Below are positions 7,799-17,229 of a stretch of 41,165 bases of DNA, piece by piece (positions within the stretch are counted from its first letter, which is position 1; every line of letters begins with the position of its first letter). The notes beneath the pieces were generated by a model. That model was not told where the DNA came from, ran no database searches, and was given only the letters and a program-made list of their open reading frames with translations. The translations under genes and the position numbers were made by a program. Origin of the DNA: an uncultured Muribaculaceae bacterium (lineage in GTDB: Bacteria > Bacteroidota > Bacteroidia > Bacteroidales > Muribaculaceae); NCBI GenBank assembly GCA_944321725.1, contig CALUMI010000023.1, positions 1 to 41,165 on the forward strand. Direction: 5' to 3'.

Positions 7799-10291
7799 AT
7801 GGCAAGAATAAAAATTGATTACGGAATAGACCTTGGCACAACCAATTCGGCTATTTGCCGAATGGAAAAAGGAGAACCGGTTGCTATAAAGACAGACGTG
7901 CTTAAAGACACTATGCCGTCGTGCATTTCAGTAAACAAAAGAGGTACTGTCAAAGCGGGTGACAGTGCCTATAACACAATGAAGCAGGATAAACGCCGTG
8001 CCACCAAATCTTGGCATCAGGAAGCGTCAAACACATATATTGAGTTCAAGCGTACAATGGGAACGAATACAAAATACCATTGCTCGAATTTGAATAGGGA
8101 TTTTAGCTCAGAAGAATTATCGGCAGAGGTTTTGAAAACATTGAAAACTTTTGTGACAGATGAAACTATAACTTCGGCTGTCATTACAGTGCCGGCAAAA
8201 TTCACGGTTAATCAAAAGACGGCGACAATGGAGGCCGCAAAAATAGCGGGGTTCAAACGATGCGAGCTGCTGCAAGAACCGATAGCCGCCGCTATGGCTT
8301 ATGGATTGAGCGCAGATGAAAAAGACGGCCTGTGGATGGTCTTTGATTTCGGAGGAGGAACGTTTGATGCCGCATTGCTTAAAGTTGAGGACGGCATAAT
8401 GCAAGTATTTGATACAGAAGGTGACAACTATTTAGGTGGAAAGAATCTTGATTATGCCATTGTTGATGAAATAATTATTCCTTATTTGAAAGAAAATTAT
8501 TCTATAGACGGTTTTTTGACAGATGAAGAAAAGAAGCAGGTGCTTCGCGACGCTATGAAAACTTATGCTGAAGATGCAAAAAATCAGTTATCATTCAAAG
8601 ACCATGAAGATATCATTTCAAATCTTGGGGATTTAGGTGAAGATGAGGACGGTGAAGAAATAGAACTTGACCTTACGGTTACACAGTCTGATGTATTTGA
8701 TGTGATGCATCCGTATTTTCAGAAAGCTGTTGATATTTGCAAAAATTTGTTGAAACGAAACAATATTACCGGTTCTCAAATAAATAAAATTATATTAGTA
8801 GGAGGTCCGACCCACAGTCCGTTAATTAGGCAAATGTTGAAAGAGCAGATTACGCCAAATATCGATACAAGCATTGATCCGATGACTGCGGTAGCTACGG
8901 GAGCTGCACTCTATGCTTCCACACTTGATGCTGAAATCAATAATGATGAAATTCAGGTAGGAACAATAAAATTGGAGTTGGGATACGACTCAACTTCTGT
9001 TGAAACATCAGAATGGGTAAGCGTCAAGTTGGCGAATAAAGATTCTTTGCCGAAGGTTTGGGTAGAGTTTGTCCGTGCAGACAAAGCATGGTCAAGCGGA
9101 AAAACAGAAGTGGATTTGAATGGGAATGTCATAGAAACAAACCTATTAGAGGGCAAACCTAATTCGTTTTCCATAATTGTTTATGATGATAGAGGCAATT
9201 CTATTCCATGTTTCCCATCGGAGTTTACAATCATACAGGGCGCGAAAGTAGGTTCGGCTCCGTTACCTTATAATATTGGTATTGCCATTTGGAGCGAAAA
9301 CAAAAAGCGAGGAGTATTTAAGATGGCCAAAGGATTGGAAAAGAACAAACCTTTACCTGCTATTGGTGTTGTTAATGATTTGAAAACTTCAAGTCAATTA
9401 CGTCCCGGCATGGAAAAAGACATAATTACAATTCCTGTTTACCAAACGGATGATTTTGCCGAAGCGGAAGGCAAAACAGCTGCACTTTATGAATATGTGG
9501 CAGATGTGGTGATTACAGGCGACGATGTGGATTGTTTGATACCTGCTGACAGTTCAGTGGATGTCACTCTCAAAGTGGATTCTTCTGAACAGATGAAAGT
9601 GGAAGTGCATTTTCTCGCGGCTGACATAACTGTTGAGAAAGAGCTTGACACCAATAAAAAGCAATCAGTAGAGGAAGCTGACAATGAAATAAAAAAAGGT
9701 CTTTCGGAAGCCCAATCAAGTATTGACCGTTTGGAAGAAGACGATGTACCAACAATTGAATTGCAGGCAGAAATCGACAAGGTTAAAGAAGAGTATGCCA
9801 ACAGTTCAGAGAAAAAGATGGTGTTGCAACATTTAAAAGAGGTTTTGCGCAAGATTGAGAATCTTGACAGCGGCACCGAATGGCAGCGATTGGAAAAGGA
9901 ATTGAAAGAAGAGTTTGACAGATTGGAAAATGCGCAAGATAATTTGGGAAATGACAAAACCAGACAATTAGTGGAACAACTGCGTACTCAGACTGATAAA
10001 GTAATCCGAGAAAAGGATATAATAATGGGAAAGGGAATGCTTGAACAAATAAGAACGTTGTTTGTACACTTGACCATGGTTTATCAATGTATAGGTTTGA
10101 TTCGTGATTGCCGTGACAGGTTTGACTTCATTAATTGGAAAGACACTACACGCGCACGCCAACTTGTGAACCGTGGAATGGAAGGAATCAATAGACAACC
10201 GACAGTTGAGATTTTACACCCGATAGCCTGCAGCTTAATAGAGTTAATGCCTAATAATGAAGCCGCAAACGCAAATGGATTACTAAAATAA
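7799..10291 (+). CDS. Hsp70 (DnaK)-family chaperone, accessory type
   Basis: An 830-residue Hsp70, far longer than the roughly 640 residues of housekeeping DnaK. The ATPase domain is intact: phosphate-1 loop GIDLGTTNSA (9-18), VPAKF (131-135), EPIAAAMAYG (160-169), phosphate-2 loop VFDFGGGTFD (181-190) and adenosine motif ILVGGPTHSP (332-341). The usual VLLLD-type linker is not evident. A divergent beta-rich substrate domain (about 390-630) includes a SBD-like segment EYVADVVITGDDV. About 190 residues of charged, mostly helical sequence follow as an extended lid. It sits 10 nt after the GrpE-like gene and 3 nt before the kinase gene. It probably works with the J-like and GrpE-like proteins of the operon, not as the general cell chaperone. 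Confidence 0.92.
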   Translation: MARIKIDYGIDLGTTNSAICRMEKGEPVAIKTDVLKDTMPSCISVNKRGTVKAGDSAYNTMKQDKRRATKSWHQEASNTYIEFKRTMGTNTKYHCSNLNRDFSSEELSAEVLKTLKTFVTDETITSAVITVPAKFTVNQKTATMEAAKIAGFKRCELLQEPIAAAMAYGLSADEKDGLWMVFDFGGGTFDAALLKVEDGIMQVFDTEGDNYLGGKNLDYAIVDEIIIPYLKENYSIDGFLTDEEKKQVLRDAMKTYAEDAKNQLSFKDHEDIISNLGDLGEDEDGEEIELDLTVTQSDVFDVMHPYFQKAVDICKNLLKRNNITGSQINKIILVGGPTHSPLIRQMLKEQITPNIDTSIDPMTAVATGAALYASTLDAEINNDEIQVGTIKLELGYDSTSVETSEWVSVKLANKDSLPKVWVEFVRADKAWSSGKTEVDLNGNVIETNLLEGKPNSFSIIVYDDRGNSIPCFPSEFTIIQGAKVGSAPLPYNIGIAIWSENKKRGVFKMAKGLEKNKPLPAIGVVNDLKTSSQLRPGMEKDIITIPVYQTDDFAEAEGKTAALYEYVADVVITGDDVDCLIPADSSVDVTLKVDSSEQMKVEVHFLAADITVEKELDTNKKQSVEEADNEIKKGLSEAQSSIDRLEEDDVPTIELQAEIDKVKEEYANSSEKKMVLQHLKEVLRKIENLDSGTEWQRLEKELKEEFDRLENAQDNLGNDKTRQLVEQLRTQTDKVIREKDIIMGKGMLEQIRTLFVHLTMVYQCIGLIRDCRDRFDFINWKDTTRARQLVNRGMEGINRQPTVEILHPIACSLIELMPNNEAANANGLLK

Positions 10292-10294
10292 CAG

Positions 10295-12100
10295 ATGACT
10301 TTTGTCCTTAATATTCATGGTATGACATTCAATAAAGGAGAGAAAATTAATCAGTACATGGTAAGTTTTCCGCATAAGCAAAGCACTCATGCAGAAACTT
10401 ATCGTGTGAAAGATGCAAATGGCAAGACTCGTTTTCTGAAACTCATAGATTACAGTAAATTGAATCATAATCAGATTGATGATGACGGTAATATTTTTGA
10501 GATTGAAATAACCAAGCAATGCAATCATCATAATTTATGCAAATACATTGATTCGGGAAGAATTTTTGTAAATGGAAAGCAATGGGCTTATCTGGTTACA
10601 GAATTTGTAAGCGGAGAAACCTTATCACAAAAAATCATCAGAGATGGTGGGCTTGATGTATATTCAATAAAACAAGTGGCGATTTCCGTGCTGAATGGTT
10701 TGCAATATTTTCATTCTTTACCACGCCCTGTTGTACACGGAGATGTTACTATGCAGAATATATTAGTAAATCTTGACGGTGGTTGGGAAGATTTGAAACT
10801 CATAGATTATGGCCATGCACGTTATCTCGATCAGCAGCCGTCAAAATCCAACTTGAATACTTCAAATTTGTTTTATTATGCTCCGGAATGTTTTTCCGGA
10901 GTGTTGCAAATTCAATCTGACATCTATTCTGTAGGGGTATTGCTATATCAGTTAATATATGGTGAATTACCATGGTTTATTGATTTGTCAAGGTTAAATG
11001 CTTCTGAACGTATAGACCGAGTGTTGAATGAACGGACAAAAGAATTAAAGATACCGGATATTAAAAAATTTGAGTTGGACGATCAACTGGTGAATTGCGT
11101 GGTTAAGGCTCTCTCGTATGATGCTGAAGATAGATTTCAATCCGCTGAAGAATTTATCAGAGGGTTAAGTGGAGAACTGAAAGTGGAAAGACAATCCACT
11201 AAAAAGAAAATTCTTTCTGATTCATTTTCAGACAAAACAACGCAGATTAGACTATCAGATAAATCAGGACCGGGGTTCGCTGCGATTGCCGGAATGGAAG
11301 AATTGAAAACTCAATTAATGGAGGAAGTAATAGAACCTTTACATCATCCGGAAGATTATAAAAAATATGGAGTGACGATACCTAACGGAATGCTTCTATA
11401 CGGGCCTCCCGGATGTGGAAAAACTTTTTTCGCCAAACATTTTGCAGAAGAAGTCGGATTTAATTTTATGTGTATTACTCCTGCCTCATTAAAAAGTCGG
11501 TATGTAAATGCCACACAGGAAAATATAGCCAAGATGTTTAAAGATGCTGAGGAGAAAGCTCCCACCATTATTTTTATTGATGAAATGAATGAACTTGTCC
11601 CGAATAGGGAAAGTAATGTTCACGAAATGTCAAGGAGTGCGGTGAATGAGATGCTAGCACAAATGGACAGGACAGGCGAAAAAGGAATTTTCATTATAGG
11701 CGCGACAAACTATCCACATACAATCGATCCGGCAATACTTCGGGCTGGTCGTTTAGACAAGAAATATTACATTGGAGTACCAGACAAAGAGGCGAGAAAA
11801 GCTTTGTTTGAATTGTATCTTAAGAATCGTCCGTATGATTTTGGAATAGATTATGATGAGTTGGCAGATCTTACGGAGAATTATGTTTCGGCGGATATAC
11901 AGTTAATTGTCAATAATGCGTCAAGAAGCGCGTTAAAACAGCATAGTAAAATTACTATGAATATTCTAAAAACAACAATAAAAACGACATCTCCGTCGAT
12001 AACATTAGAAGAGCTTGAGCGATATGAAAAAATAAAAGAGAATATGGAGAATAATAGTTTTAATAGGAAAAAAGATAGAGAACGTATTGGATTTAAATGA
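10295..12100 (+). CDS. Ser/Thr kinase fused to an AAA+ ATPase
   Basis: A 601-residue cytosolic fusion. Residues about 15-290 are a eukaryotic-type kinase: lysine K49, catalytic loop HGD-x4-N (H148, D150, N155), DYG in place of DFG (171-173) and APE (196-198). The glycine-rich loop is degenerate and the HRD arginine and loop lysine are replaced, so activity may be reduced or altered. Residues about 325-560 form an AAA+ domain related to the FtsH/Cdc48 group: Walker A GPPGCGKT (370-377), Walker B IIFIDE (425-430), sensor-1 asparagine in GATNYP and a clear RAGRLD arginine-finger segment (483-488). It starts 3 nt after the Hsp70 stop. The fusion suggests an ATP-driven remodeller controlled by or controlling phosphorylation. 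Confidence 0.88.
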   Translation: MTFVLNIHGMTFNKGEKINQYMVSFPHKQSTHAETYRVKDANGKTRFLKLIDYSKLNHNQIDDDGNIFEIEITKQCNHHNLCKYIDSGRIFVNGKQWAYLVTEFVSGETLSQKIIRDGGLDVYSIKQVAISVLNGLQYFHSLPRPVVHGDVTMQNILVNLDGGWEDLKLIDYGHARYLDQQPSKSNLNTSNLFYYAPECFSGVLQIQSDIYSVGVLLYQLIYGELPWFIDLSRLNASERIDRVLNERTKELKIPDIKKFELDDQLVNCVVKALSYDAEDRFQSAEEFIRGLSGELKVERQSTKKKILSDSFSDKTTQIRLSDKSGPGFAAIAGMEELKTQLMEEVIEPLHHPEDYKKYGVTIPNGMLLYGPPGCGKTFFAKHFAEEVGFNFMCITPASLKSRYVNATQENIAKMFKDAEEKAPTIIFIDEMNELVPNRESNVHEMSRSAVNEMLAQMDRTGEKGIFIIGATNYPHTIDPAILRAGRLDKKYYIGVPDKEARKALFELYLKNRPYDFGIDYDELADLTENYVSADIQLIVNNASRSALKQHSKITMNILKTTIKTTSPSITLEELERYEKIKENMENNSFNRKKDRERIGFK

Positions 12101-12107
12101 GATTAAT

Positions 12108-12569
12108 ATGAACAAATCGGAATTGTATTTAAAAACAGTTTTCTGTTGCATGGCATGTGACGGGAACATAGCAGATGAAGAGGTGGAAATGATTAGAAAC
12201 TTGGTTTCTGGAACGAATTTGTTTACAGGTATTGATGTTGAGTCAACATTGAATGATTATATATTAGAAATAAACAAAGAAGGAGCCTCTTTCCTCAACA
12301 ATTATTTGAATGAAGTGTCTAATGAAAAGCTGTCTGAAGATGAGCAGTTAAAACTTATAGGTATAGCGATAAAGACAATAGAGGCGGATAATCGTATAGA
12401 ATATTCCGAAATTAAATTTTTTAAGAAAATACGCTTTAGATTGTCGGTTTCAGATGATAGGATAATTGAGCTATATCCTGATAAAGATGATTTTTTATTG
12501 CCTGACAACAAAGTTACAGACGCTTTTGAATTGAGTGAGGTGAAGTTTGTGAATATATCTTTAAAATAA
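12108..12569 (+). CDS. TerB-like protein
   Basis: A 153-residue helical acidic protein resembling the TerB (tellurite resistance B) family. The typical start SELYLKTVFCCMACDGNIADEEVEMI contains the A-x-D-G-x-I-x-x-E-E signature (C-D here), and a second similar element EADNRIEYSEIKFF lies about 75 residues on. I chose the ATG at 12108, 7 nt after the upstream stop, over the in-frame TTG at 12087 that overlaps the kinase gene. TerB proteins are thought to bind metal and to link membrane and cytosolic parts of Ter-type stress or defence systems. Here it is the last gene of the chaperone operon. A hairpin follows at 12609-12639. Confidence 0.75.
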   Translation: MNKSELYLKTVFCCMACDGNIADEEVEMIRNLVSGTNLFTGIDVESTLNDYILEINKEGASFLNNYLNEVSNEKLSEDEQLKLIGIAIKTIEADNRIEYSEIKFFKKIRFRLSVSDDRIIELYPDKDDFLLPDNKVTDAFELSEVKFVNISLK

Positions 12570-12608
12570 GAATATAATTAGAGCAACATAAAATCAGAGT
12601 AAATTTCA

Positions 12609-12639
12609 CAAAATCGGGTTAAGCAAACTCGGTTTTGTA
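12609..12639 (+). terminator. Hairpin closing the chaperone operon
   Basis: ACAAAATCGGGTT (12609-12621) pairs with AACTCGGTTTTGT (12627-12639) over 13 positions including two G-T pairs, with a 5-nt loop. No T-run follows on the plus strand, so this may be a weak terminator or an RNA-stabilising 3' hairpin. It lies 40 nt after the TerB-like gene and 50 nt before the lepA promoter. Confidence 0.55.
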
Positions 12640-12688
12640 AAATTATACATATTCGATTGATTTATTGTTTTGTCCTATTTTTGTGGGT

Positions 12689-12719
12689 TTTGAGGTTTGG
12701 GGGATTTGTGGTAATTTTG
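12689..12719 (+). promoter_or_regulatory. Promoter of lepA
   Basis: TTTG (12689-12692), a 19-nt spacer and TAATTTTG (12712-12719) match the Bacteroidota -33/-7 promoter. Transcription would begin about 10 nt before the lepA ATG at 12737. A second -7-like box, TATTTTTG, lies at 12676-12683. Confidence 0.75.
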
Positions 12720-12736
12720 TGCTGAAATTTTGGAAT

Positions 12737-14524
12737 ATGAAGAATATACGTAATTTTTGCATCATAGCGCATATCGACCACGGTAAGAGCACACTTGCCG
12801 ACCGCCTCTTGGAATATACCAACACTGTATCGGGCAAGGATTTACAGGATCAAGTGCTCGATGACATGGATTTGGAGCGTGAGCGCGGGATCACGATAAA
12901 AAGCCATGCCATTCAAATGACATATCAGCATAATGGAGAAACTTATGTGCTGAATCTTATCGATACGCCGGGACACGTCGATTTCTCATACGAGGTGTCG
13001 CGCAGTATCGCCGCTTGTGAGGGTGCGTTGCTAATTGTCGATGCCTCACAGGGCATACAGGCCCAGACCATCTCCAATCTTTACATGGCAATCGACAATG
13101 ATTTGGAGATAATACCGGTTGTAAACAAGGTTGACCTCGAAAGCGCAAAACCTGAAGAGGTTGAAGACCAAATTGTGGATTTGCTCGGATGCAAACACGA
13201 GGACATAATCCGTGCGAGCGGAAAGACGGGGATAGGAGTACCTGAGATATTGGAGGCTATTGTGGAGCGTATTCCCGCTCCGTCGGGCGATCTGGAGAAA
13301 CCATTGCAGGCATTGATTTTTGATTCTGTGTTCAATCCTTTTCGCGGAATTATCGCATATTTCAAAATAATCAATGGCGCAATACGCAAAGGCGACTTCG
13401 TGAAGTTTGTAAACACTGAAAAACAATATTATGCGGAGGAGATAGGTGTGCTGAAATTGAATCTTTCTCCGAGAGAGGAATTGTCGGCAGGCAATGTGGG
13501 ATATATAATATCCGGGATAAAGACTTCGAAAGAAGTGAAAGTGGGGGATACCATTACTCATGTGGCAAAGCCTTGCGATGCGGCTATTGAGGGATTTCAG
13601 GAGGTGAAGCCGATGGTGTTTGCCGGTGTTTATCCGATAGAAACGGAAGATTTTGAGAATCTGCGCAGCTCGCTTGAAAAATTGCAGTTGAATGACGCGT
13701 CGTTGACATTTCAGCCGGAATCGTCGGCTGCTTTAGGGTTTGGTTTCCGCTGCGGATTTCTCGGACTGCTTCACATGGAGATTGTTCAGGAGCGTTTGGC
13801 GCGTGAATTCAATATGGATGTCATAACCACTGTGCCTAACGTTTCTTACAAGGTATATGACAAAAAAGGGAATGTAACGGAGGTGCACAACCCGTCAGGA
13901 TTGCCTGACCCCACATTGATAGAGCATATAGAGGAGCCGTATATACGCGCGTCAATTATTTCTACGGCCGATTTTATCGGCCCGATTATGACTCTTTGTC
14001 TTGGCAAACGTGGAGAATTGGTAAAGCAGGAATTTATTTCAGGCAACCGGGTGGAATTGGTGTTCGACATTCCATTGGGCGAAATCGTGATTGATTTTTA
14101 CGATAAATTGAAAAGCATATCCAAAGGTTATGCTTCATTTGATTATCATATACACGATTTCCGCGAATCCAAACTCGTTAAATTGGATATATTGCTTAAT
14201 GGAGAGTCTGTGGATGCTTTGAGTACGCTGACTCACGTTGACAATGCCGTGACTTTCGGACGGCGCATGTGTGAAAAATTGAAAGACTTGATACCGCGCC
14301 AACAATTCGACATCGCCATTCAAGCTGCCATCGGCGCAAAAATAATAGCGCGGGAAACCATAAAGGCAGTCAGAAAAGATGTGACCGCAAAATGTTATGG
14401 AGGCGATATAAGCCGCAAGCGTAAATTGCTTGAGAAGCAAAAGCAAGGCAAGAAGCGCATGAAGCAAATCGGCTCTGTGGAAGTGCCGCAGAAAGCGTTT
14501 CTTGCGGTATTGAAACTGGATTGA
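12737..14524 (+). CDS. lepA: Elongation factor 4 (translation GTPase LepA)
   Basis: A 595-residue ribosome-dependent GTPase of the LepA/EF4 family, thought to act on stalled or assembling ribosomes. The GTPase motifs are intact: AHIDHGKST near residue 11, RGITI near 50, DTPGHVDF near 77 and NKVD further on. The C-terminal LepA-specific region ends [19 protein letters not shown]. The open frame extends upstream to a TTG at 12665, but the ATG at 12737 gives the normal family N-terminus [18 protein letters not shown] and follows a good promoter lying inside the extension. It is separated from the chaperone operon by a hairpin and has its own promoter. Confidence 0.97.
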   Translation: MKNIRNFCIIAHIDHGKSTLADRLLEYTNTVSGKDLQDQVLDDMDLERERGITIKSHAIQMTYQHNGETYVLNLIDTPGHVDFSYEVSRSIAACEGALLIVDASQGIQAQTISNLYMAIDNDLEIIPVVNKVDLESAKPEEVEDQIVDLLGCKHEDIIRASGKTGIGVPEILEAIVERIPAPSGDLEKPLQALIFDSVFNPFRGIIAYFKIINGAIRKGDFVKFVNTEKQYYAEEIGVLKLNLSPREELSAGNVGYIISGIKTSKEVKVGDTITHVAKPCDAAIEGFQEVKPMVFAGVYPIETEDFENLRSSLEKLQLNDASLTFQPESSAALGFGFRCGFLGLLHMEIVQERLAREFNMDVITTVPNVSYKVYDKKGNVTEVHNPSGLPDPTLIEHIEEPYIRASIISTADFIGPIMTLCLGKRGELVKQEFISGNRVELVFDIPLGEIVIDFYDKLKSISKGYASFDYHIHDFRESKLVKLDILLNGESVDALSTLTHVDNAVTFGRRMCEKLKDLIPRQQFDIAIQAAIGAKIIARETIKAVRKDVTAKCYGGDISRKRKLLEKQKQGKKRMKQIGSVEVPQKAFLAVLKLD

Positions 14525-14582
14525 TGAGAAAATGCTACTTATTTGTAGGTAGCTAATGAATAAATTTACTCAAAAAAGGTGA

Positions 14583-14613
14583 TTGCAGGGAATGCCGGTG
14601 ACACGTAATTTTG
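14583..14613 (+). promoter_or_regulatory. Promoter in the lepA-mutS2 gap
   Basis: TTG (14583-14585), a 20-nt spacer and TAATTTTG (14606-14613) form a good Bacteroidota promoter pointing to the plus strand. No plus-strand gene follows before the convergent mutS2, so it may drive the short RNA described next. Confidence 0.6.
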
Positions 14614-14619
14614 CATCCG

Positions 14620-14703
14620 TAAGGATTTAATTAATTTGTTAATCATAATTGCGTAACCGATTTAAAGCAAAGACGCTCCGCGAAGTGATTTCGGGGAGCG
14701 TTT
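14620..14703 (+). ncRNA. Candidate intergenic small RNA
   Basis: A promoter with well-spaced -33 and -7 boxes (14583-14613) is followed after about 60 nt by a stable hairpin at 14673-14701, with no open reading frame of note in between. That arrangement predicts an RNA of roughly 85 nt. I do not recognise the family. The alternative is that the promoter match is chance and the hairpin simply ends lepA and mutS2 transcripts. Confidence 0.4.
14673..14701. terminator. Bidirectional terminator between lepA and mutS2
   Basis: ACGCTCC (14673-14679) pairs with GGAGCGT (14695-14701), and an inner CGAA/TTCG pairing extends the stem. T-rich sequence flanks it on both strands. Its place between convergent genes suits a shared terminator. 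Confidence 0.75.
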
Positions 14704-14745
14704 GAATTTAAAAAGATTGTCAGAACAAGCCTTGACTATTACATG

Positions 14746-17190
14746 TTATTCCAATTCCACGACTGTTATTCCGGAGCCGCCAAACTGAACGTGCTCATCG
14801 CGGAATGACTTTACGCCTTTAATTGCGTTTAGGTACTCACGTATGCGTTGGCGCAGAATCCCAAATCCTGTCCCGTGAAGAATGCGTACTTGCCGTATGC
14901 CGAATTGTATAGCGTCGTCGATAAAATATGAAACAGCTTGCAATGCCTCATCGGCTCTCATCCCTCTGACATCTATTTCTTGTTTGAAATTCAGCTGTCG
15001 CGACCGGGTTTCTTCTGAAATTGCCGTTGTTGTCTGAACTGCGACTGATGTGGCTTTTTTTATTGTGTGTTTTAATTTTGATAATTTCACAATCGATTTG
15101 AAATTGCCAATTAAAACAGTGGCGTTATTGCCGTTTATTTCCAGTATCTCGCCAACTGAGCTGCTTCCGTCGATAGTTACATTGTCGCCTGTCTTAAATA
15201 CTTTTTCTGTCTTTTTTTCTTCTTTATGCTCCGGTTTCTTTTTCCTGTTTTTTATTTTCGATGCGAGATCGTTTATTTTTTGTGCTGTCGCAGTATCATC
15301 CGACTCTTCTGAAAGTCTTGATTTTAATTCCTCTATTTGTTTACGGATTAATTTGGTTTGTTCTTTTTCTGCCTGAGCTTTCTTTATTTCGTGTATGGCG
15401 TTTTCTATCGACGCGTTGCTTTTCGACAATATCTCTTTTGCCTCTGTTTTTGCCTCTTTGAGTATTTCTTTTCGCTCGATTATCAGGTTTTGCAGATTGT
15501 TCTCATATTGTTCGATGATTTTTTCCAATTTTTTTCGCTCCAATCTGATGTCTTGCCGCTTATTTTCCCAATAACGCCTGTCACGCGCGATGTCAAGCAA
15601 ATATTTGTCCATATTGATATAGTCGGAGCCTGCTATATCAGCCGCATAATCGAGCACATCAGCAGGTATTCCTATTTTTTTTGCGATTTCTATGGCGAAA
15701 GAGCTTCCGGGATTGCCGACAGACAACTGAAACAATGGCTTCATCAAATTCCTGTCATACAGCATGGCTCCATTTGCGATGCCTTGTGTTTCATTGGCAA
15801 ATTTCTTCAAATTCTGATAATGGGTGGTTATGACTCCGAACACGCCTGCCTCGTTGAGCTTTTTTAATATTGCTTGGGCTATAGCTCCGCCGATTTGTGG
15901 TTCTGTTCCTCCACCGAACTCGTCGATTAGCACCAATGATTTATCATTCCCGTTAAGCATGAAATATTTCATGTTTGCAAGATGCGAGCTATAGGTGCTT
16001 AGTTCATTTTCTATGGATTGCTCATCTCCTATATCAATAAAAAGATTTTCAAAGATTCCGAAATGTGAGTTGCTGTAGACCGGAGGCAATATTCCGCATT
16101 GCAACATGTATTGTATGATGCCCACTGTCTTAAGGCAAACGGATTTTCCTCCGGCGTTCGGACCTGAAATCAATAGAATGTGTGTCGCTTTATCCAATTT
16201 TATGTTAAGCGGAACAACTGTCTTGCCACTTCTGCTGAGTGATACTTGCAACATTGGATGGCGGGCATTATACCATTCTATTTCTTGTGTGTCAGAGATG
16301 CAAGGCATCGATGAGTCTGTTTCTTGGGCGAAAATCGCTTTTGCGCGTATGAAATCAAAAATGCCTATACGTGAATAGAAATATAACAAATCATCGGCTT
16401 TGGGGCGTATTTGGTCTGTCACATAGATGAGTATTCTGATTATTTCCCGTTTTATTTCAGCCTCGATCTCTCTAATGCGGTTATTGGTTTCCACAATCTC
16501 TTCCGGCTCAATGAAAATAGTTTTCCCTGTGGCCGATTCGTCGTGGACAATACCTCGTATTTTTCGCTTGTTCATGGGCGGAACAGGAATCACAAGCCTG
16601 CCGTCACGTATCGACGGAGTTGTGTCTTTGTCAAGAATGCCATCTTGTTTGTATTTTGACATTATACGTTGCATCGCTCCGTTCATGCTGCTTGTGGCGT
16701 GCATTAAAGATTGCCTCAGTTCCAATAGGATAGGGGATGCGTTATCCTTTACCTCTCCATGTTGGTCAATGGTCTTGTCGATTATGGCTACTATGTCAGG
16801 AAATAAAGAAAAAGATTGCCCTATTTCCCACAGCTCCGGATATTTTAACCGACGTTCGGCAGTAAAAAATGAATGGATATCTATAGCTGAGCTCAAAGTT
16901 TGCTTTAATCTGTAGAGCTCGGATTCAGTCAGATATGCGCCCGACACTTTTATTCTGCCTATTTCTTCTTGCAGATTATGTATGTTTCCATTTGGAAAAT
17001 TATCATGGTTGTTTAATATCGTAAGAAACTCATTTGTTTGGCTTAACAGTTTTTTTATTGAATTGAAGTCAGAAGAAAACGCCATCTCCCGGCATTTGAT
17101 TTCGCCAAGCTCATTACTGCAATGAGAGGCTATCATGTTTCTTACGCCATCGAAACCTATCTTATTCTCTAAACTTTCCGGATATATCAC
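14746..17190 (-). CDS. mutS2: Endonuclease MutS2
   Basis: An 814-residue MutS2, a MutS paralogue without the mismatch-recognition domain. Reported roles are suppression of recombination and rescue of collided ribosomes. The ATPase core has Walker A GPNAGGKS at residues 343-350 and Walker B LVLIDEFGGGTEP. A long charged coiled-coil region (about 520-640) follows, then a KOW-like segment. A C-terminal Smr domain (about 735-814) has LDVRGMRADEA and HGTGFGIL, consistent with nuclease activity. The start codon is GTG at 17190, giving the family-like N-terminus MIYPESLENKIGFD. It is convergent with lepA, and a -7 box TAGCTTTG lies about 30 nt upstream. Confidence 0.95.
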   Translation of the reverse strand: MIYPESLENKIGFDGVRNMIASHCSNELGEIKCREMAFSSDFNSIKKLLSQTNEFLTILNNHDNFPNGNIHNLQEEIGRIKVSGAYLTESELYRLKQTLSSAIDIHSFFTAERRLKYPELWEIGQSFSLFPDIVAIIDKTIDQHGEVKDNASPILLELRQSLMHATSSMNGAMQRIMSKYKQDGILDKDTTPSIRDGRLVIPVPPMNKRKIRGIVHDESATGKTIFIEPEEIVETNNRIREIEAEIKREIIRILIYVTDQIRPKADDLLYFYSRIGIFDFIRAKAIFAQETDSSMPCISDTQEIEWYNARHPMLQVSLSRSGKTVVPLNIKLDKATHILLISGPNAGGKSVCLKTVGIIQYMLQCGILPPVYSNSHFGIFENLFIDIGDEQSIENELSTYSSHLANMKYFMLNGNDKSLVLIDEFGGGTEPQIGGAIAQAILKKLNEAGVFGVITTHYQNLKKFANETQGIANGAMLYDRNLMKPLFQLSVGNPGSSFAIEIAKKIGIPADVLDYAADIAGSDYINMDKYLLDIARDRRYWENKRQDIRLERKKLEKIIEQYENNLQNLIIERKEILKEAKTEAKEILSKSNASIENAIHEIKKAQAEKEQTKLIRKQIEELKSRLSEESDDTATAQKINDLASKIKNRKKKPEHKEEKKTEKVFKTGDNVTIDGSSSVGEILEINGNNATVLIGNFKSIVKLSKLKHTIKKATSVAVQTTTAISEETRSRQLNFKQEIDVRGMRADEALQAVSYFIDDAIQFGIRQVRILHGTGFGILRQRIREYLNAIKGVKSFRDEHVQFGGSGITVVELE

Positions 17191-17221
17191 TTTAGAACTT
17201 TAATTTGGTTGAAATTATATG

Positions 17222-17229
17222 CAAAGCTA
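17222..17229 (-). promoter_or_regulatory. -7 box of mutS2
   Basis: On the minus strand TAGCTTTG matches TAnnTTTG about 32 nt before the mutS2 GTG start. No clear TTG element is seen at the expected distance. Confidence 0.45.

Noticed and set aside
3840..12640. Integration of the chaperone operon as an island using the 3' end of the structured RNA as attachment site
   Set aside because: No integrase gene is present and I could not find a copy of the RNA's 3' end near the far side of the operon.
12665..12736. N-terminal extension of lepA from a TTG codon
   Set aside because: The lepA promoter (12689-12719) lies inside it, and the ATG at 12737 gives the normal family N-terminus.
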